Shown here piece after piece: positions 34,345 through 42,461 of a stretch of 64,000 bases of DNA. The stretch comes from CALJUZ01 sp003387805 (GTDB lineage: Bacteria; Bacillota; Limnochordia; Limnochordales; ZCTH02-B6). The translations under genes and the position numbers were made by a program. The notes under the pieces are model-generated. The model did no database searches and was not told where the DNA came from. It was given only the letters and a program-made list of their open reading frames with translations. Numbering within the stretch: position 1 is the first letter of the stretch; each line of letters opens with the position of its first letter. The stretch is taken from NCBI GenBank assembly GCA_937975235.1, contig CALJUZ010000106.1, forward strand, positions 67,458 to 131,457, written 5' to 3'.

Positions 34345-35656
34345 GATCCCCGGGCCTGGCGCGCGGCGCGGCGGGCGCCCCGCTCCCGCCTCTCCGGGGC
34401 GCGGGCTGCGGGCCGTCCTGGCCGCGGCCGCGTGGGCGCTGCTTTTAACGTGCAGCCTGCCCGCCGCGGGACAGGCCGGCGCCGATGGGGCCGCGGGCCC
34501 GCTCGCAGCGCAGGAACCGTGGGAGGAGCTGTTTGAGGACTGGGTCGGGCACGACGGATCCCGGGGCTACTACACGTGGGTCGACGAGCAGGGCCGGCGC
34601 ATCACCTACACCGCCATCGCGCCGGCCGTGGGCGACGAGTACATCACCGCCGACAACCGCCTATACGAAGTGACGGCCGTGGAGGAGAACCGGACGGTCC
34701 GGGCCCGGTTCGTGGAGGAAGTGGAGCTGTCGCCCGTCCTGCGGGGCGAGGCGGCCGAGAGCCGGCCTGCTCGCGTCGGTCCGTGGGCGGCTTTTTGGCC
34801 CTTCGGCGGTGCCGGCCGATCGGGGGAGGGGCTGGCGGCTTCCGCGCCCGCTCAGGCCCGGGGCGAGGACCAGGGGCCCATCGGCATCTACCACAGCCAC
34901 AACGCCGAGTCGTACATCGAAACGTCCAACGACGCGTTCACTGAGCCGCACGGCGACATCGTCGAGGTGGGGCGCGCGCTGCAGGAAGCCCTGGAGCGGC
35001 AAGGGTATGAGGTCATTCACTCCACCAACAGCCACCTGCCCCACGACGGCGGCGCGTATCAGCGCTCGCGGGCGACGGTGCGGGAGCTGCTGGAGCAGGG
35101 CGCGGTGGCGCTGATCGACGTCCACCGCGACGCCATTCCCGCCGAAGTGTACCGCACCGAGGTGGCCGGCGAAGAGATGACCAAGGTGCGGCTGGTGGTA
35201 GGGAGGCAAAATCCGAACCGCGAGGCCAACCTGGAGCTGGCCAAGCGGGTCAAGGCGCTGGCCGACGAGCAATATCCGGGCCTGGTCAAAGGCATTTTCC
35301 ACGCCCGCGGCAACTACAACCAGGACGTGGGCCCCCGCACGCTGCTCTTGGAGTTCGGCACCCACGAGACGAGCCTGGACGAAGCCATCCGTTCCACCAA
35401 GTTCATCGCGGAGATCTTTCCCGCCGCGGCGGGCCTGGCGTCGGGCACCGGCGAGGCCGCGAGCGCCATCGGCGGGGCGGGGCTCCGCTCGGCCCTGTGG
35501 CTCCTGCTCCTGGCCGGCGCGGCCGTGTTCGCGTACTTGTGGATCAACGAAGGCACGCCGCAAGGCGCGTGGCGCCGGCTCAAGGGCTTTTTCCGGCGCG
35601 AAGCGGGCCGGGCCGCGGCCCGGAGCCGGCGCGGCGGCGACGGCGAGGCCGGCTGA
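34337..35656 (+). CDS. spoIIP: Stage II sporulation protein P
   Basis: Cell-wall amidase/endopeptidase that with SpoIID and SpoIIM thins septal peptidoglycan and drives engulfment. 439 aa. N-terminal signal-anchor (about 25-48), then the SpoIIP domain with the zinc/catalytic pattern IGIYHSHNAESY, VALIDVHRDAIP and LLLEFGTHETSLDEA. Unusually, a second hydrophobic helix (about 385-406, SALWLLLLAGAAVFAYLWI) and a basic tail follow the domain. ATG at 34337 overlaps the DUF1614 stop region. Confidence 0.93.
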   Translation: MNEIPGPGARRGGRPAPASPGRGLRAVLAAAAWALLLTCSLPAAGQAGADGAAGPLAAQEPWEELFEDWVGHDGSRGYYTWVDEQGRRITYTAIAPAVGDEYITADNRLYEVTAVEENRTVRARFVEEVELSPVLRGEAAESRPARVGPWAAFWPFGGAGRSGEGLAASAPAQARGEDQGPIGIYHSHNAESYIETSNDAFTEPHGDIVEVGRALQEALERQGYEVIHSTNSHLPHDGGAYQRSRATVRELLEQGAVALIDVHRDAIPAEVYRTEVAGEEMTKVRLVVGRQNPNREANLELAKRVKALADEQYPGLVKGIFHARGNYNQDVGPRTLLLEFGTHETSLDEAIRSTKFIAEIFPAAAGLASGTGEAASAIGGAGLRSALWLLLLAGAAVFAYLWINEGTPQGAWRRLKGFFRREAGRAAARSRRGGDGEAG

Positions 35657-35667
35657 CGGAGGGCGCC

Positions 35668-36597
35668 ATGGACGCGGTGGCACCGGTGGCCGTGGGCGTT
35701 GCGGCCGGCACGGCCGCCCGCCTCATCATGCTGCGCATGGACTACCGGCAGTTTCCGGGCTATCCCCAAGGCTATTCCATCCACCTGTCCCTGGGCTTCA
35801 TCGCCGCGGCCCTGGGCGCCATCGCGCCGCCGGCCGTCGCGCAAGGCGATCTGGCCGCCGCGTCCTTCCTGGCCCTGGCGGCCACCCAGTTTCGGGAAGT
35901 GCGTTCGGTGGAACGCGAGACGCTGCGCAACATGGAGGACGCCGAGCTGGTGCCCAGAGGCTCCGCCTACATCGAGGGCATCGCCCGGGTGTTCGAGGCC
36001 CGCAACTATTTGACCATGCTGACCGGCCTGGGCGCGAGCCTGGCCGGGATCATCGCGCAGCGCTGGGGCCTGTGGTGGTCCCTGGGCGCCGCGGCCGCGG
36101 CCGGCGCTCTCGTCATCGCCGCGCTGCGCCCCGCGATGGGCGGCCTGCGCATCGGCGACATCGCCTACGTAGAGAGCGCCGCGGTAGAGTTTGAGGGGCC
36201 GCTGCTAACGGTGGCGGGCGTGCAAATCATGAACGTCGGTCTGCCCGCGGCCCGCCGGAAATATCTTGAGGAAGGCATCGCCGTCCGCATCCGCCCGAAG
36301 ACGGCCAACGCCCGGGCCACGCTGGCCAGCGTCGGGCAGCGCCAGGCCATCGCCCACGAAGCCGCCCTGCTGCTGGGGCTGAAGATGGACGTGGACGAGC
36401 CCGAGATGCGCCCCGTCGCCCGCCAGAACCCTGACACCGGCGAGGTGGTCATGGCCATGGTGCCGGTGCTGCGCGACGAGCGGACTTTGATCCGGGCCAT
36501 TGAGTACGTGCCGGTGCTGGAAGGCAGCGTCCGCAAGCCCGCTTCGTCGGGGCTGTGGCCGCCGGGGCGGGCCGGCGCAAGGGGCGGGCCGCCGTGA
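35668..36597 (+). CDS. YIEGIA family spore-envelope protein
   Basis: 309 aa. The family name motif YIEGIA is at GSAYIEGIARVFEARNYL. Four or so hydrophobic helices in the first ~160 residues precede a soluble C-terminal domain. The family occurs almost only in sporeformers and sits near der and spoIVA, as here; a role in spore envelope assembly is inferred from that. ATG at 35668 with GGAGG 7 nt upstream. Confidence 0.88.
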   Translation: MDAVAPVAVGVAAGTAARLIMLRMDYRQFPGYPQGYSIHLSLGFIAAALGAIAPPAVAQGDLAAASFLALAATQFREVRSVERETLRNMEDAELVPRGSAYIEGIARVFEARNYLTMLTGLGASLAGIIAQRWGLWWSLGAAAAAGALVIAALRPAMGGLRIGDIAYVESAAVEFEGPLLTVAGVQIMNVGLPAARRKYLEEGIAVRIRPKTANARATLASVGQRQAIAHEAALLLGLKMDVDEPEMRPVARQNPDTGEVVMAMVPVLRDERTLIRAIEYVPVLEGSVRKPASSGLWPPGRAGARGGPP

Positions 36598-36614
36598 CGG
36601 AAGGACCGCGCGTC

Positions 36615-36779
36615 ATGGCCGTCGTCACCCTGCGCAAAGACCACCCGCCCGGCGGCGTGCCGGTGTTCGCGGCCGACGACGAAAGGCAGCGGGAGCGCAT
36701 CGCGCTGCTGCTGGCGAAAATTTTGCAAGGGGTCGTGCACGACCTGGAGAACGGCGATTTCATCATCGTGCGCCACTGA
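36615..36779 (+). CDS. Small partner protein of YIEGIA
   Basis: 54 aa (MAVVTLRKDHPPGGVPVFAA at the start). It matches the short protein regularly encoded directly after YIEGIA genes, described as its capping complex subunit. ATG at 36615 has GGAAGGA about 9 nt upstream; a GTG at 36594 overlapping the YIEGIA end is the alternative. No membrane segment. Confidence 0.75.
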   Translation: MAVVTLRKDHPPGGVPVFAADDERQRERIALLLAKILQGVVHDLENGDFIIVRH

Positions 36780-36805
36780 CGCGGGGAAGGGTCCCACGCC
36801 GGCGA

Positions 36806-36835
36806 TTGACGCCAAGGCGCCGCGAGTGGTATAAA
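36806..36835 (+). promoter_or_regulatory. Sigma-A promoter of der
   Basis: TTGACG (36806-36811), 18-bp spacer, TATAAA (36830-36835), 34 nt before the der GTG. One mismatch in each box. It separates vegetative der/plsY expression from the upstream sporulation genes. Confidence 0.72.
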
Positions 36836-36869
36836 GAAGGCCGAACGCTGAGTATAGCGAGGCTTTGAA

Positions 36870-38198
36870 GTGAAGCAGCTTCCCGTAGTCGCCTTGGTCG
36901 GCCGGCCCAACGTGGGCAAATCTTCCCTGTTCAACCGCCTCATCGGGCGCCGGGTCGCGATCGTGGAGGATCAGCCCGGCATCACCCGCGATCGGCTCTA
37001 CGGCCAGTGCCGCTGGCGCGACCGCGTCTTCACGGTGGTCGACACGGGCGGCATCGATCCGTACGCCACCGAAGACATCGCCGCGCAAAGCCGGGCTCAG
37101 GCCGAGATCGCCGTGGCCGAGGCCGACGTGGTCGTCCTGGTCGTCGACGGCCGCGAAGGCGTCCACCCGCTGGACGCCGAGGTGGCGGAGCTTCTGCGCC
37201 GCCGGGAAAAACCCGTCCTTCTGGCCGTCAACAAAATCGACAGCTACGGGCCCGATCAGGAAGCGGCGGTGCTGGAGTTTTACGAGCTGGGCCTGGGCGA
37301 TCCCATCCCGGTCTCCGCGGAGCACGGCCGCAACACCGGCGAGCTGCTGGACCGGGTGCTGACGCTGCTGCCCGGGGACGGCGCGCCGGAAGAAGGCCCC
37401 GATCCTATCATGCTGGCCGTCATCGGCCGCCCCAACGTGGGCAAGTCGTCCCTGATCAACGCGCTGGCCGGCGAGGAACGCTCCATCGTCAGCGACGTGC
37501 CGGGCACCACCCGCGACGTGGTGGACACGGCCATCGTCTGGGACGGCACGCCTTTCGTCCTCCTGGACACCGCGGGCCTGCGCCGCAAGTCCCGCATCGA
37601 CACGCCGGTGGAGCGCTACAGCGTCGTGCGGGCCGTGCGGGCGGTGGAGCGGTGCGACGTGGCCGTGGCGGTGCTGGACGCGACCGAAGGCGTCACCGAG
37701 CAGGACAAGCGCATCATCGGCATCGCCCACGAGGCGGGCAAAGGGCTGGTCATCGCCGTCAACAAGTGGGACCTGGTGAAAAAGGACAGCCACACCATGG
37801 CGCGGCTGGAAAAGCAGTATCGGGAGGAGCTGGCCTTCGCGGACTACGCCCCGTACGCGTTCATTTCCGCCAAGACGGGGCAGCGCATCGACCGGGTGCT
37901 GGAGCTGGCCCGGGCCGCGGCCGAGTTTTCCGCGCTCAGGCTGCGCACCGGCCGGTTCAACGAGGTACTGCAGGAAGCCGTGGCCCTCAGGCCGCCGCCG
38001 GCGGACAAAGGCGTGCAGCCCAAAATTTTCTACGGCTTTCAGGCCCGCGTCAAGCCGCCCGAGTTCGTGCTGTTCTGCAGCCACGCCGAGCGGCTCCACT
38101 TCTCGTACCTGCGCTATCTGGAAAACCAGGTGCGGGAGGCGTTCGGCTTCGTGGGCACGCCCATTCGCTTTCGGCTGCGCGATCGTCGAAAAACATGA
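36870..38198 (+). CDS. der: Ribosome-assembly GTPase Der (EngA)
   Basis: Essential 50S assembly GTPase, 442 aa, with tandem G domains: VGRPNVGKSSLFNRL (near residue 10) and IGRPNVGKSSLINAL (near residue 185), each with DTGG/DTAG and NKID/NKWD motifs, and a C-terminal KH-like domain. GTG at 36870. Followed directly by plsY. Confidence 0.97.
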   Translation: MKQLPVVALVGRPNVGKSSLFNRLIGRRVAIVEDQPGITRDRLYGQCRWRDRVFTVVDTGGIDPYATEDIAAQSRAQAEIAVAEADVVVLVVDGREGVHPLDAEVAELLRRREKPVLLAVNKIDSYGPDQEAAVLEFYELGLGDPIPVSAEHGRNTGELLDRVLTLLPGDGAPEEGPDPIMLAVIGRPNVGKSSLINALAGEERSIVSDVPGTTRDVVDTAIVWDGTPFVLLDTAGLRRKSRIDTPVERYSVVRAVRAVERCDVAVAVLDATEGVTEQDKRIIGIAHEAGKGLVIAVNKWDLVKKDSHTMARLEKQYREELAFADYAPYAFISAKTGQRIDRVLELARAAAEFSALRLRTGRFNEVLQEAVALRPPPADKGVQPKIFYGFQARVKPPEFVLFCSHAERLHFSYLRYLENQVREAFGFVGTPIRFRLRDRRKT

Positions 38199-38204
38199 TA
38201 TAAT
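38196..38204 (+). promoter_or_regulatory. Extended -10 promoter of plsY
   Basis: TGATATAAT, a perfect extended -10 whose first three bases are the der stop codon. No -35 match at 17 bp. The plsY ATG lies 18 nt downstream, so the leader would be very short. Confidence 0.55.
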
Positions 38205-38221
38205 TTGGGTCGGGTGACGAC

Positions 38222-38845
38222 ATGAACGGGACTGTTATTTCTGTTTTGTTTTTGCTGGGCTGTTACGTCGTCGGGTCCATTCCCTTCGGCTACCTGATCG
38301 GGCGCTTGACGGCGGGTATCGACGTGCGCAAAATCGGCAGCGGCAACATCGGCGCGACCAACGTCATGCGCATATTAGGGCCTTTGCCGGCGTTGGTCGT
38401 CTTGTTTTTGGATGCGGCCAAAGGATGGTTGTGCGTCTGGCTGGCCATGCGGCTGGGCTTCAGCGACCCGCTCATCGCCGCGTCGGCCCTCGCGGTGGTG
38501 GCCGGCCACAACTGGTCGCTGTTTCTGAAGCTGAAGGGCGGCCGGGGCATCGCCACCGCCCTGGGCATTCTTCTCGGGTGGGCGCCTTACGTCGCGCTGG
38601 CTTTGGTGGGCGTGTTCGTCATCGTCGTCACCATCTCCCGCTACGTTTCGTTGGGATCCATCATCGCGTCGGCCCTGCTGCCCATGGCGCTCTTCGTCAA
38701 CGGCCTGCCCAAGGTCTACATCGCGGCCGGCTTCGTGCTGAGCGTCTGGTCCATCGTCCGCCACATCCCCAACATCCGCCGGCTTCTCAGCGGCACGGAA
38801 AGCCGCTTCGGCGCGCGGGTGCACCCGCCCGGGCCGTCGATGTGA
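38222..38845 (+). CDS. plsY: Acyl-phosphate:glycerol-3-phosphate acyltransferase
   Basis: Integral-membrane enzyme for the first acylation of glycerol 3-phosphate, 207 aa. The three conserved cytosolic motifs are present: GSGNIGATNVMR, GHNWSLFLKLKGGRGIATALG and VWSIVRHIPNIRRLLSGTES. Starts MNGTVISVLFLLG at ATG 38222. gpsA, commonly next to plsY, is not here. Confidence 0.96.
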   Translation: MNGTVISVLFLLGCYVVGSIPFGYLIGRLTAGIDVRKIGSGNIGATNVMRILGPLPALVVLFLDAAKGWLCVWLAMRLGFSDPLIAASALAVVAGHNWSLFLKLKGGRGIATALGILLGWAPYVALALVGVFVIVVTISRYVSLGSIIASALLPMALFVNGLPKVYIAAGFVLSVWSIVRHIPNIRRLLSGTESRFGARVHPPGPSM

Positions 38846-38906
38846 CGCCGGGATAAACGGCCGGCCCTTCAGGCCGGATCCGCTCTCCGATGCCAGACCG
38901 CCTCCG

Positions 38907-38934
38907 AGCGGCGCCGAACCGGGCGCCGCTTTTT
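38907..38934 (+). terminator. Rho-independent terminator after plsY
   Basis: AGCGGCGCC (38907-38915), 6-nt loop, GGCGCCGCT (38922-38930), then TTTT. It separates der-plsY from spoIVA. Confidence 0.88.
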
Positions 38935-39020
38935 CGTCGCGGTGATAATCCCCCCGGGCCCGGAATATCACTTGTAGCGGACGGCGGGCCGCGCCGGGCT
39001 AGGCCGAGGGGGGAGAGCGC

Positions 39021-40496
39021 GTGGAGAAGTTCGACCTCTTTCACGACATCGCCGCGCGTACGGGCGGCAGCATTTACATCGGGGTGGTGGGCCCCGTACG
39101 CACCGGCAAGTCGACGTTTATCAAACGGTTCATGGATCTGCTGGTGCTGCCCCGCATCAAAGACGGCTACGACCGGCAGCGCACCCAGGACGAGCTGCCG
39201 CAGAGCGGCGCCGGGCGCACCATCATGACGACCCAGCCGCGGTTCGTCCCGGATCAGCCGGTGAGCATCGCGTTCAACGGCGCCACGGCGCGCGTCCGCC
39301 TGGTGGACTGCGTCGGCTACACGGTGCCGGGGGCGCGCGGCTACGAGGACGAGGACGGCCCCCGCATGGTGCGCACGCCGTGGTTCGAGGAGCAGATACC
39401 GTTTCAGCAGGCCGCGGAAATCGGCACCCGCAAAGTCATTGAGGACCACTCCACCATCGGCCTGGTGGTGACCACCGACGGCAGCGTCGCGGACTTGCCC
39501 CGGCAGGCGTACGTCGACGCGGAGGAGCGGGTGGTGGCCGAGCTGAAAGCGCTGGGCAAGCCGTTCCTGGTGCTGCTGAACGCGGTGGAGCCGGACTCGG
39601 GCGCGGTGCGGCAGCTGGCCGACGAGCTGTCGGAGAAGTACGGCGTGGCCGTGGTGCCGGTGAACTGTCTGCGCATGAGCCAGCAGGATTTGCTGGACGT
39701 GCTGCACGAGATTCTGTTCGAGTTTCCGGTGCGGGAAGTGTCCCTGCGGCTGCCCGACTGGGTGGAGGAGCTGGACGAGGACCACCCGCTGCGGCGCCAG
39801 TTTCTCGAGGCCGCGTGGGAGACGGTGGCGCCCGTTCAGCGGCTGCGGGACATGGACGACGCGGTGCAGGCGCTGGCCGGCTTTGACTTCGTCGACAAAG
39901 TGACCCTGGTCCGGATGGAGCTGGGGGAGGGGACGGCCACCGTGCGCCTGGGCACCCGCCGCAGCCTCTTCTACAAAGTGCTGGCGGAGATGACCGGCTT
40001 CGAGGTGGAGGGCGACCACCACCTGGTGCGTCTCATGAAAGAGCTGGCGGTGGCCAAGCGCGAGTACGACAAGGTGGCCGCCGCGCTGGCGGAAGTGTAC
40101 GACATGGGCTACGGCATCGTGACGCCCACGCTGGAGGACATCGCCTTCGACGATCCGGAAATCATCCGCCAGGGCGGGCGGTTCGGAGTGAAGCTCAAGG
40201 CCGGCGCGCCGTCCATTCACATGGTGCGGGCCAATATTTACACCGAGGTCACGCCCTTCGTGGGCACCGAAAAGCAGGGCGAAGAGCTGGCCCGCTACCT
40301 GACCGAGGAGTTCGAGAAAGACCCCAGCCGCGTCTGGAACTCGGACTTCCTGGGCAAGTCGCTGCAGGAGCTGGTGCGGGAGGGCATCCAGAGCAAGCTG
40401 CACCGCATGCCCGAGCACGCCCAGAAAAAGCTTCAGGAGACGCTGACGAAAATCGTCAACGAGGGCAGCGGCGGGCTCATCTGCATCATCTTGTGA
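39021..40496 (+). CDS. spoIVA: Stage IV sporulation protein A
   Basis: Cytoskeletal ATPase that polymerises on the forespore surface as the base of the spore coat. 491 aa, usual length. N-terminal Walker A GPVRTGKSTFIKRFMDLL, DCVGYTVPGA in the switch region, and the C-terminal anchoring end GGLICIIL that binds SpoVM-decorated membrane. GTG at 39021 with GGGGGGAG. GAATATC near 38961 resembles a sigma-E -35 but no CATACA-type -10 follows, so I do not call it. Confidence 0.97.
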   Translation: MEKFDLFHDIAARTGGSIYIGVVGPVRTGKSTFIKRFMDLLVLPRIKDGYDRQRTQDELPQSGAGRTIMTTQPRFVPDQPVSIAFNGATARVRLVDCVGYTVPGARGYEDEDGPRMVRTPWFEEQIPFQQAAEIGTRKVIEDHSTIGLVVTTDGSVADLPRQAYVDAEERVVAELKALGKPFLVLLNAVEPDSGAVRQLADELSEKYGVAVVPVNCLRMSQQDLLDVLHEILFEFPVREVSLRLPDWVEELDEDHPLRRQFLEAAWETVAPVQRLRDMDDAVQALAGFDFVDKVTLVRMELGEGTATVRLGTRRSLFYKVLAEMTGFEVEGDHHLVRLMKELAVAKREYDKVAAALAEVYDMGYGIVTPTLEDIAFDDPEIIRQGGRFGVKLKAGAPSIHMVRANIYTEVTPFVGTEKQGEELARYLTEEFEKDPSRVWNSDFLGKSLQELVREGIQSKLHRMPEHAQKKLQETLTKIVNEGSGGLICIIL

Positions 40497-40527
40497 AATT
40501 CGTCGGGAAATTGAATGTTTTTTCTGC

Positions 40528-40593
40528 AAAGGCCGGCAGGAATGAGCCGCATGGGGGCGAAGGAACGCCCGTATGCGGCTTTCGGCCTTTTTT
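40528..40593 (+). terminator. Branched terminator after spoIVA
   Basis: Outer stem AAAGGCCG (40528-40535) with CGGCCTTT (40583-40590), inner stem AGCCGCAT (40545-40552) with ATGCGGCT (40573-40580), and an innermost GGGC/GCCC, running into TTTTTT. An unusually long, nested terminator of about 65 nt. Confidence 0.82.
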
Positions 40594-40724
40594 GCTATTC
40601 TGCTCATAATTTGAGCGGGATGCGGACAACATACCCTTCCGGTCACGATTCGCGGCGGCCGCCCGCCGGCGGGCGCGCCGCGGATGGACGGGCTGTTTCG
40701 GAGCCGGGGAAGGGGGTGAATAAG

Positions 40725-41000
40725 ATGACGAAGGCGGATCTGATTGATCAGGTCGCGGCGCGCAGCGGGCTGACGAAGAAGGCGGCCGGACAGGCGGTGG
40801 ACGCGCTGTTCGAGTCGGTGACGGAGGCCCTCGCGGCCGGCCAGCGGGTGCAAATCGTCGGTTTCGGCACGTTTGAGGTGCGGGAACGGGCGGCCCGGCG
40901 GGGGCGCAACCCCCAGACCGGGCAGGAGATCGAAATCTCCGCGCGCAAAGTGCCCGCGTTTAAGGCGGGAAAGGCGCTCAAAGACGCCGTAGGTCGGTAG
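40725..41000 (+). CDS. hup: HU-type DNA-binding protein
   Basis: Nucleoid protein of 91 aa. MTKADLIDQVAARSGLTKKA, GFGTFEVRERAARRGRNPQT and KVPAFKAGKALKDAV cover the whole HU fold including the DNA-binding arm with the conserved NP. ATG at 40725 follows AAGGGGGTGA by about 6 nt. The 228 bp upstream hold the spoIVA terminator and an AT-richer stretch (CATAAT at 40605-40610) that may contain its promoter. Confidence 0.96.
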   Translation: MTKADLIDQVAARSGLTKKAAGQAVDALFESVTEALAAGQRVQIVGFGTFEVRERAARRGRNPQTGQEIEISARKVPAFKAGKALKDAVGR

Positions 41001-41024
41001 GGGAAACGTTCCGCGTTGATTTGA

Positions 41025-41070
41025 GGCATCGGCGGCGCGCACGGGGTGTATGCGCACGGCGGTGCCTTTT
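41025..41070 (+). terminator. Probable terminator after hup
   Basis: GGCATCG (41025-41031) pairs with CGGTGCC (41060-41066) with one G-U, an inner GCGC/GCGC pairing, then TTTT and a pyrimidine-rich run. Confidence 0.5.
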
Positions 41071-41086
41071 CTCGTTCCTTTTCCCG

Positions 41087-41095
41087 TGCTATAAT
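41087..41095 (+). promoter_or_regulatory. Extended -10 promoter of hom-thrCB-lysC
   Basis: TGCTATAAT, a perfect extended -10, about 60 nt before the hom GTG. A second AT-rich box TATATAAT follows at about 41104. No -35 match. The leader is too short for a T-box or lysine riboswitch. Confidence 0.6.
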
Positions 41096-41154
41096 CTTGA
41101 ACTATATAATTGCACTCACTTTTCCGGTTTCCGGCGTGTAGGAGGAAAGCGCGA

Positions 41155-42447
41155 GTGAAACGACCTGTAGGAGTCGGTCTTCTGGGCTGCGGCACCGTGG
41201 GCGCCGGCGTCGCGTCGATTTTGCAGGCCAACGGCGGGCGCATCGCGGGACGGGCCGGCGGGCCCGTGGAGCTGCGGAAGGTGGCGGTGCGGGACGTGAA
41301 CAAGCCGCGGGAGGCGGCCATCCCGCCCGGCCTTTTGACCGGCGACCCGTGGGCCGTCGTGGAGGACCCGGAAGTCGACGTGGTCGTGGAACTCATAGGC
41401 GGCGTGGAGCCGGCCCGGGAGCTGATCAGCGAGGCGCTGCGGCGGGGCAAGCCGGTGGTCACGGCCAACAAAGAAGTGCTGGCCCGCCACGGCGCGGAAC
41501 TGCTGGCGCTGGCGGCGCGGCACGGCGCCCATCTTATGTTTGAAGGCAGCGTCGCGGGCGGCATCCCCATCATCAAGCCGCTGCAGGAGTGTCTCGCGGC
41601 CAACCGCGTGCAGTCGATCATGGGCATTATCAACGGCACCACCAATTACGTGCTGACGGGCATGAGCCGCCGCGGCGTCGACTTCGAGACGGCCCTGCGG
41701 GAAGCCCAGGCCTTGGGATACGCGGAGGCCGATCCGTCCTCCGACGTGGAAGGCTACGACGCCGCGTTCAAAATCGCGATTTTGGCGTCCCTGGCCTTCG
41801 AGACGGCGGTGCGGGTGGAGGACGTGTACTGCGAGGGCATCTCCCGCATCACGCCCGCGGACATTGAATACGGCCGGGAGCTGGGCTACACGGTGAAGCT
41901 GCTGGCCATCGCCCGGGAGGAGGAGGGCCGGCTGGACGTGCGGGTGCATCCTACGTTCATTCCCGATTCGCACCCCTTGGCGGCGGTGAGCGACGTGTTC
42001 AACGCGATTTTCGTCCAGGGCGACGCGGTGGGCGAGCTGATGTTTTACGGCCGGGGCGCGGGCGGCCTGCCCACGGGCAGCGCGGTGGTCGCGGACATCA
42101 TGGAGGCCGCCCGGCGCCTGCGGCGGGGCGGAAACGGCCTCGCGCCGGGGCCCCGCCGGGACCTGCCGGTGAAACCCGTGGAGGAGACGGTCTCCCGCTT
42201 CTACGTCTCGCTGCGGGTGGTGGACCGGCCCGGGGTTCTGGCGGCCATCGCCGGCGCGTTCGGGCGCCACGGCGTCAGCATCAACTCGGTCATCCAGAAG
42301 GGCCGCTTTGAAGACCCGATCGACCTGGTCTTCGTCACCCACGAAGTGCAGGAAGCCCATCTGCGGCGGGCGCTGGCGGAAATCGACCAGCTGGACGTGG
42401 TGCGGAACATCGGCAACGTCATCCGCGTGGAGGGACCCGACGCATGA
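41155..42447 (+). CDS. hom: Homoserine dehydrogenase with ACT domain
   Basis: Reduces aspartate semialdehyde to homoserine, 430 aa. NAD(P) motif GLLGCGTVGAGVA, the catalytic-region GIINGTTNYVLTGM and EADPSSDVEGYDAAFK, C-terminal ACT domain (about 350-430, RVVDRPGVLAAIAGAFGRHG) for threonine feedback. GTG at 41155 has GGAGGAAA 6 nt upstream. First gene of the aspartate-family operon. Confidence 0.96.
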   Translation: MKRPVGVGLLGCGTVGAGVASILQANGGRIAGRAGGPVELRKVAVRDVNKPREAAIPPGLLTGDPWAVVEDPEVDVVVELIGGVEPARELISEALRRGKPVVTANKEVLARHGAELLALAARHGAHLMFEGSVAGGIPIIKPLQECLAANRVQSIMGIINGTTNYVLTGMSRRGVDFETALREAQALGYAEADPSSDVEGYDAAFKIAILASLAFETAVRVEDVYCEGISRITPADIEYGRELGYTVKLLAIAREEEGRLDVRVHPTFIPDSHPLAAVSDVFNAIFVQGDAVGELMFYGRGAGGLPTGSAVVADIMEAARRLRRGGNGLAPGPRRDLPVKPVEETVSRFYVSLRVVDRPGVLAAIAGAFGRHGVSINSVIQKGRFEDPIDLVFVTHEVQEAHLRRALAEIDQLDVVRNIGNVIRVEGPDA

Positions 42448-42461
42448 GGGAGGACGTGACC

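Noticed and set aside
38955..38990. GAATATC as a sigma-E -35 element before spoIVA
   Set aside because: No CATACA-type -10 lies at 13-15 bp, so the pair is incomplete even though sigma-E control of spoIVA is expected.
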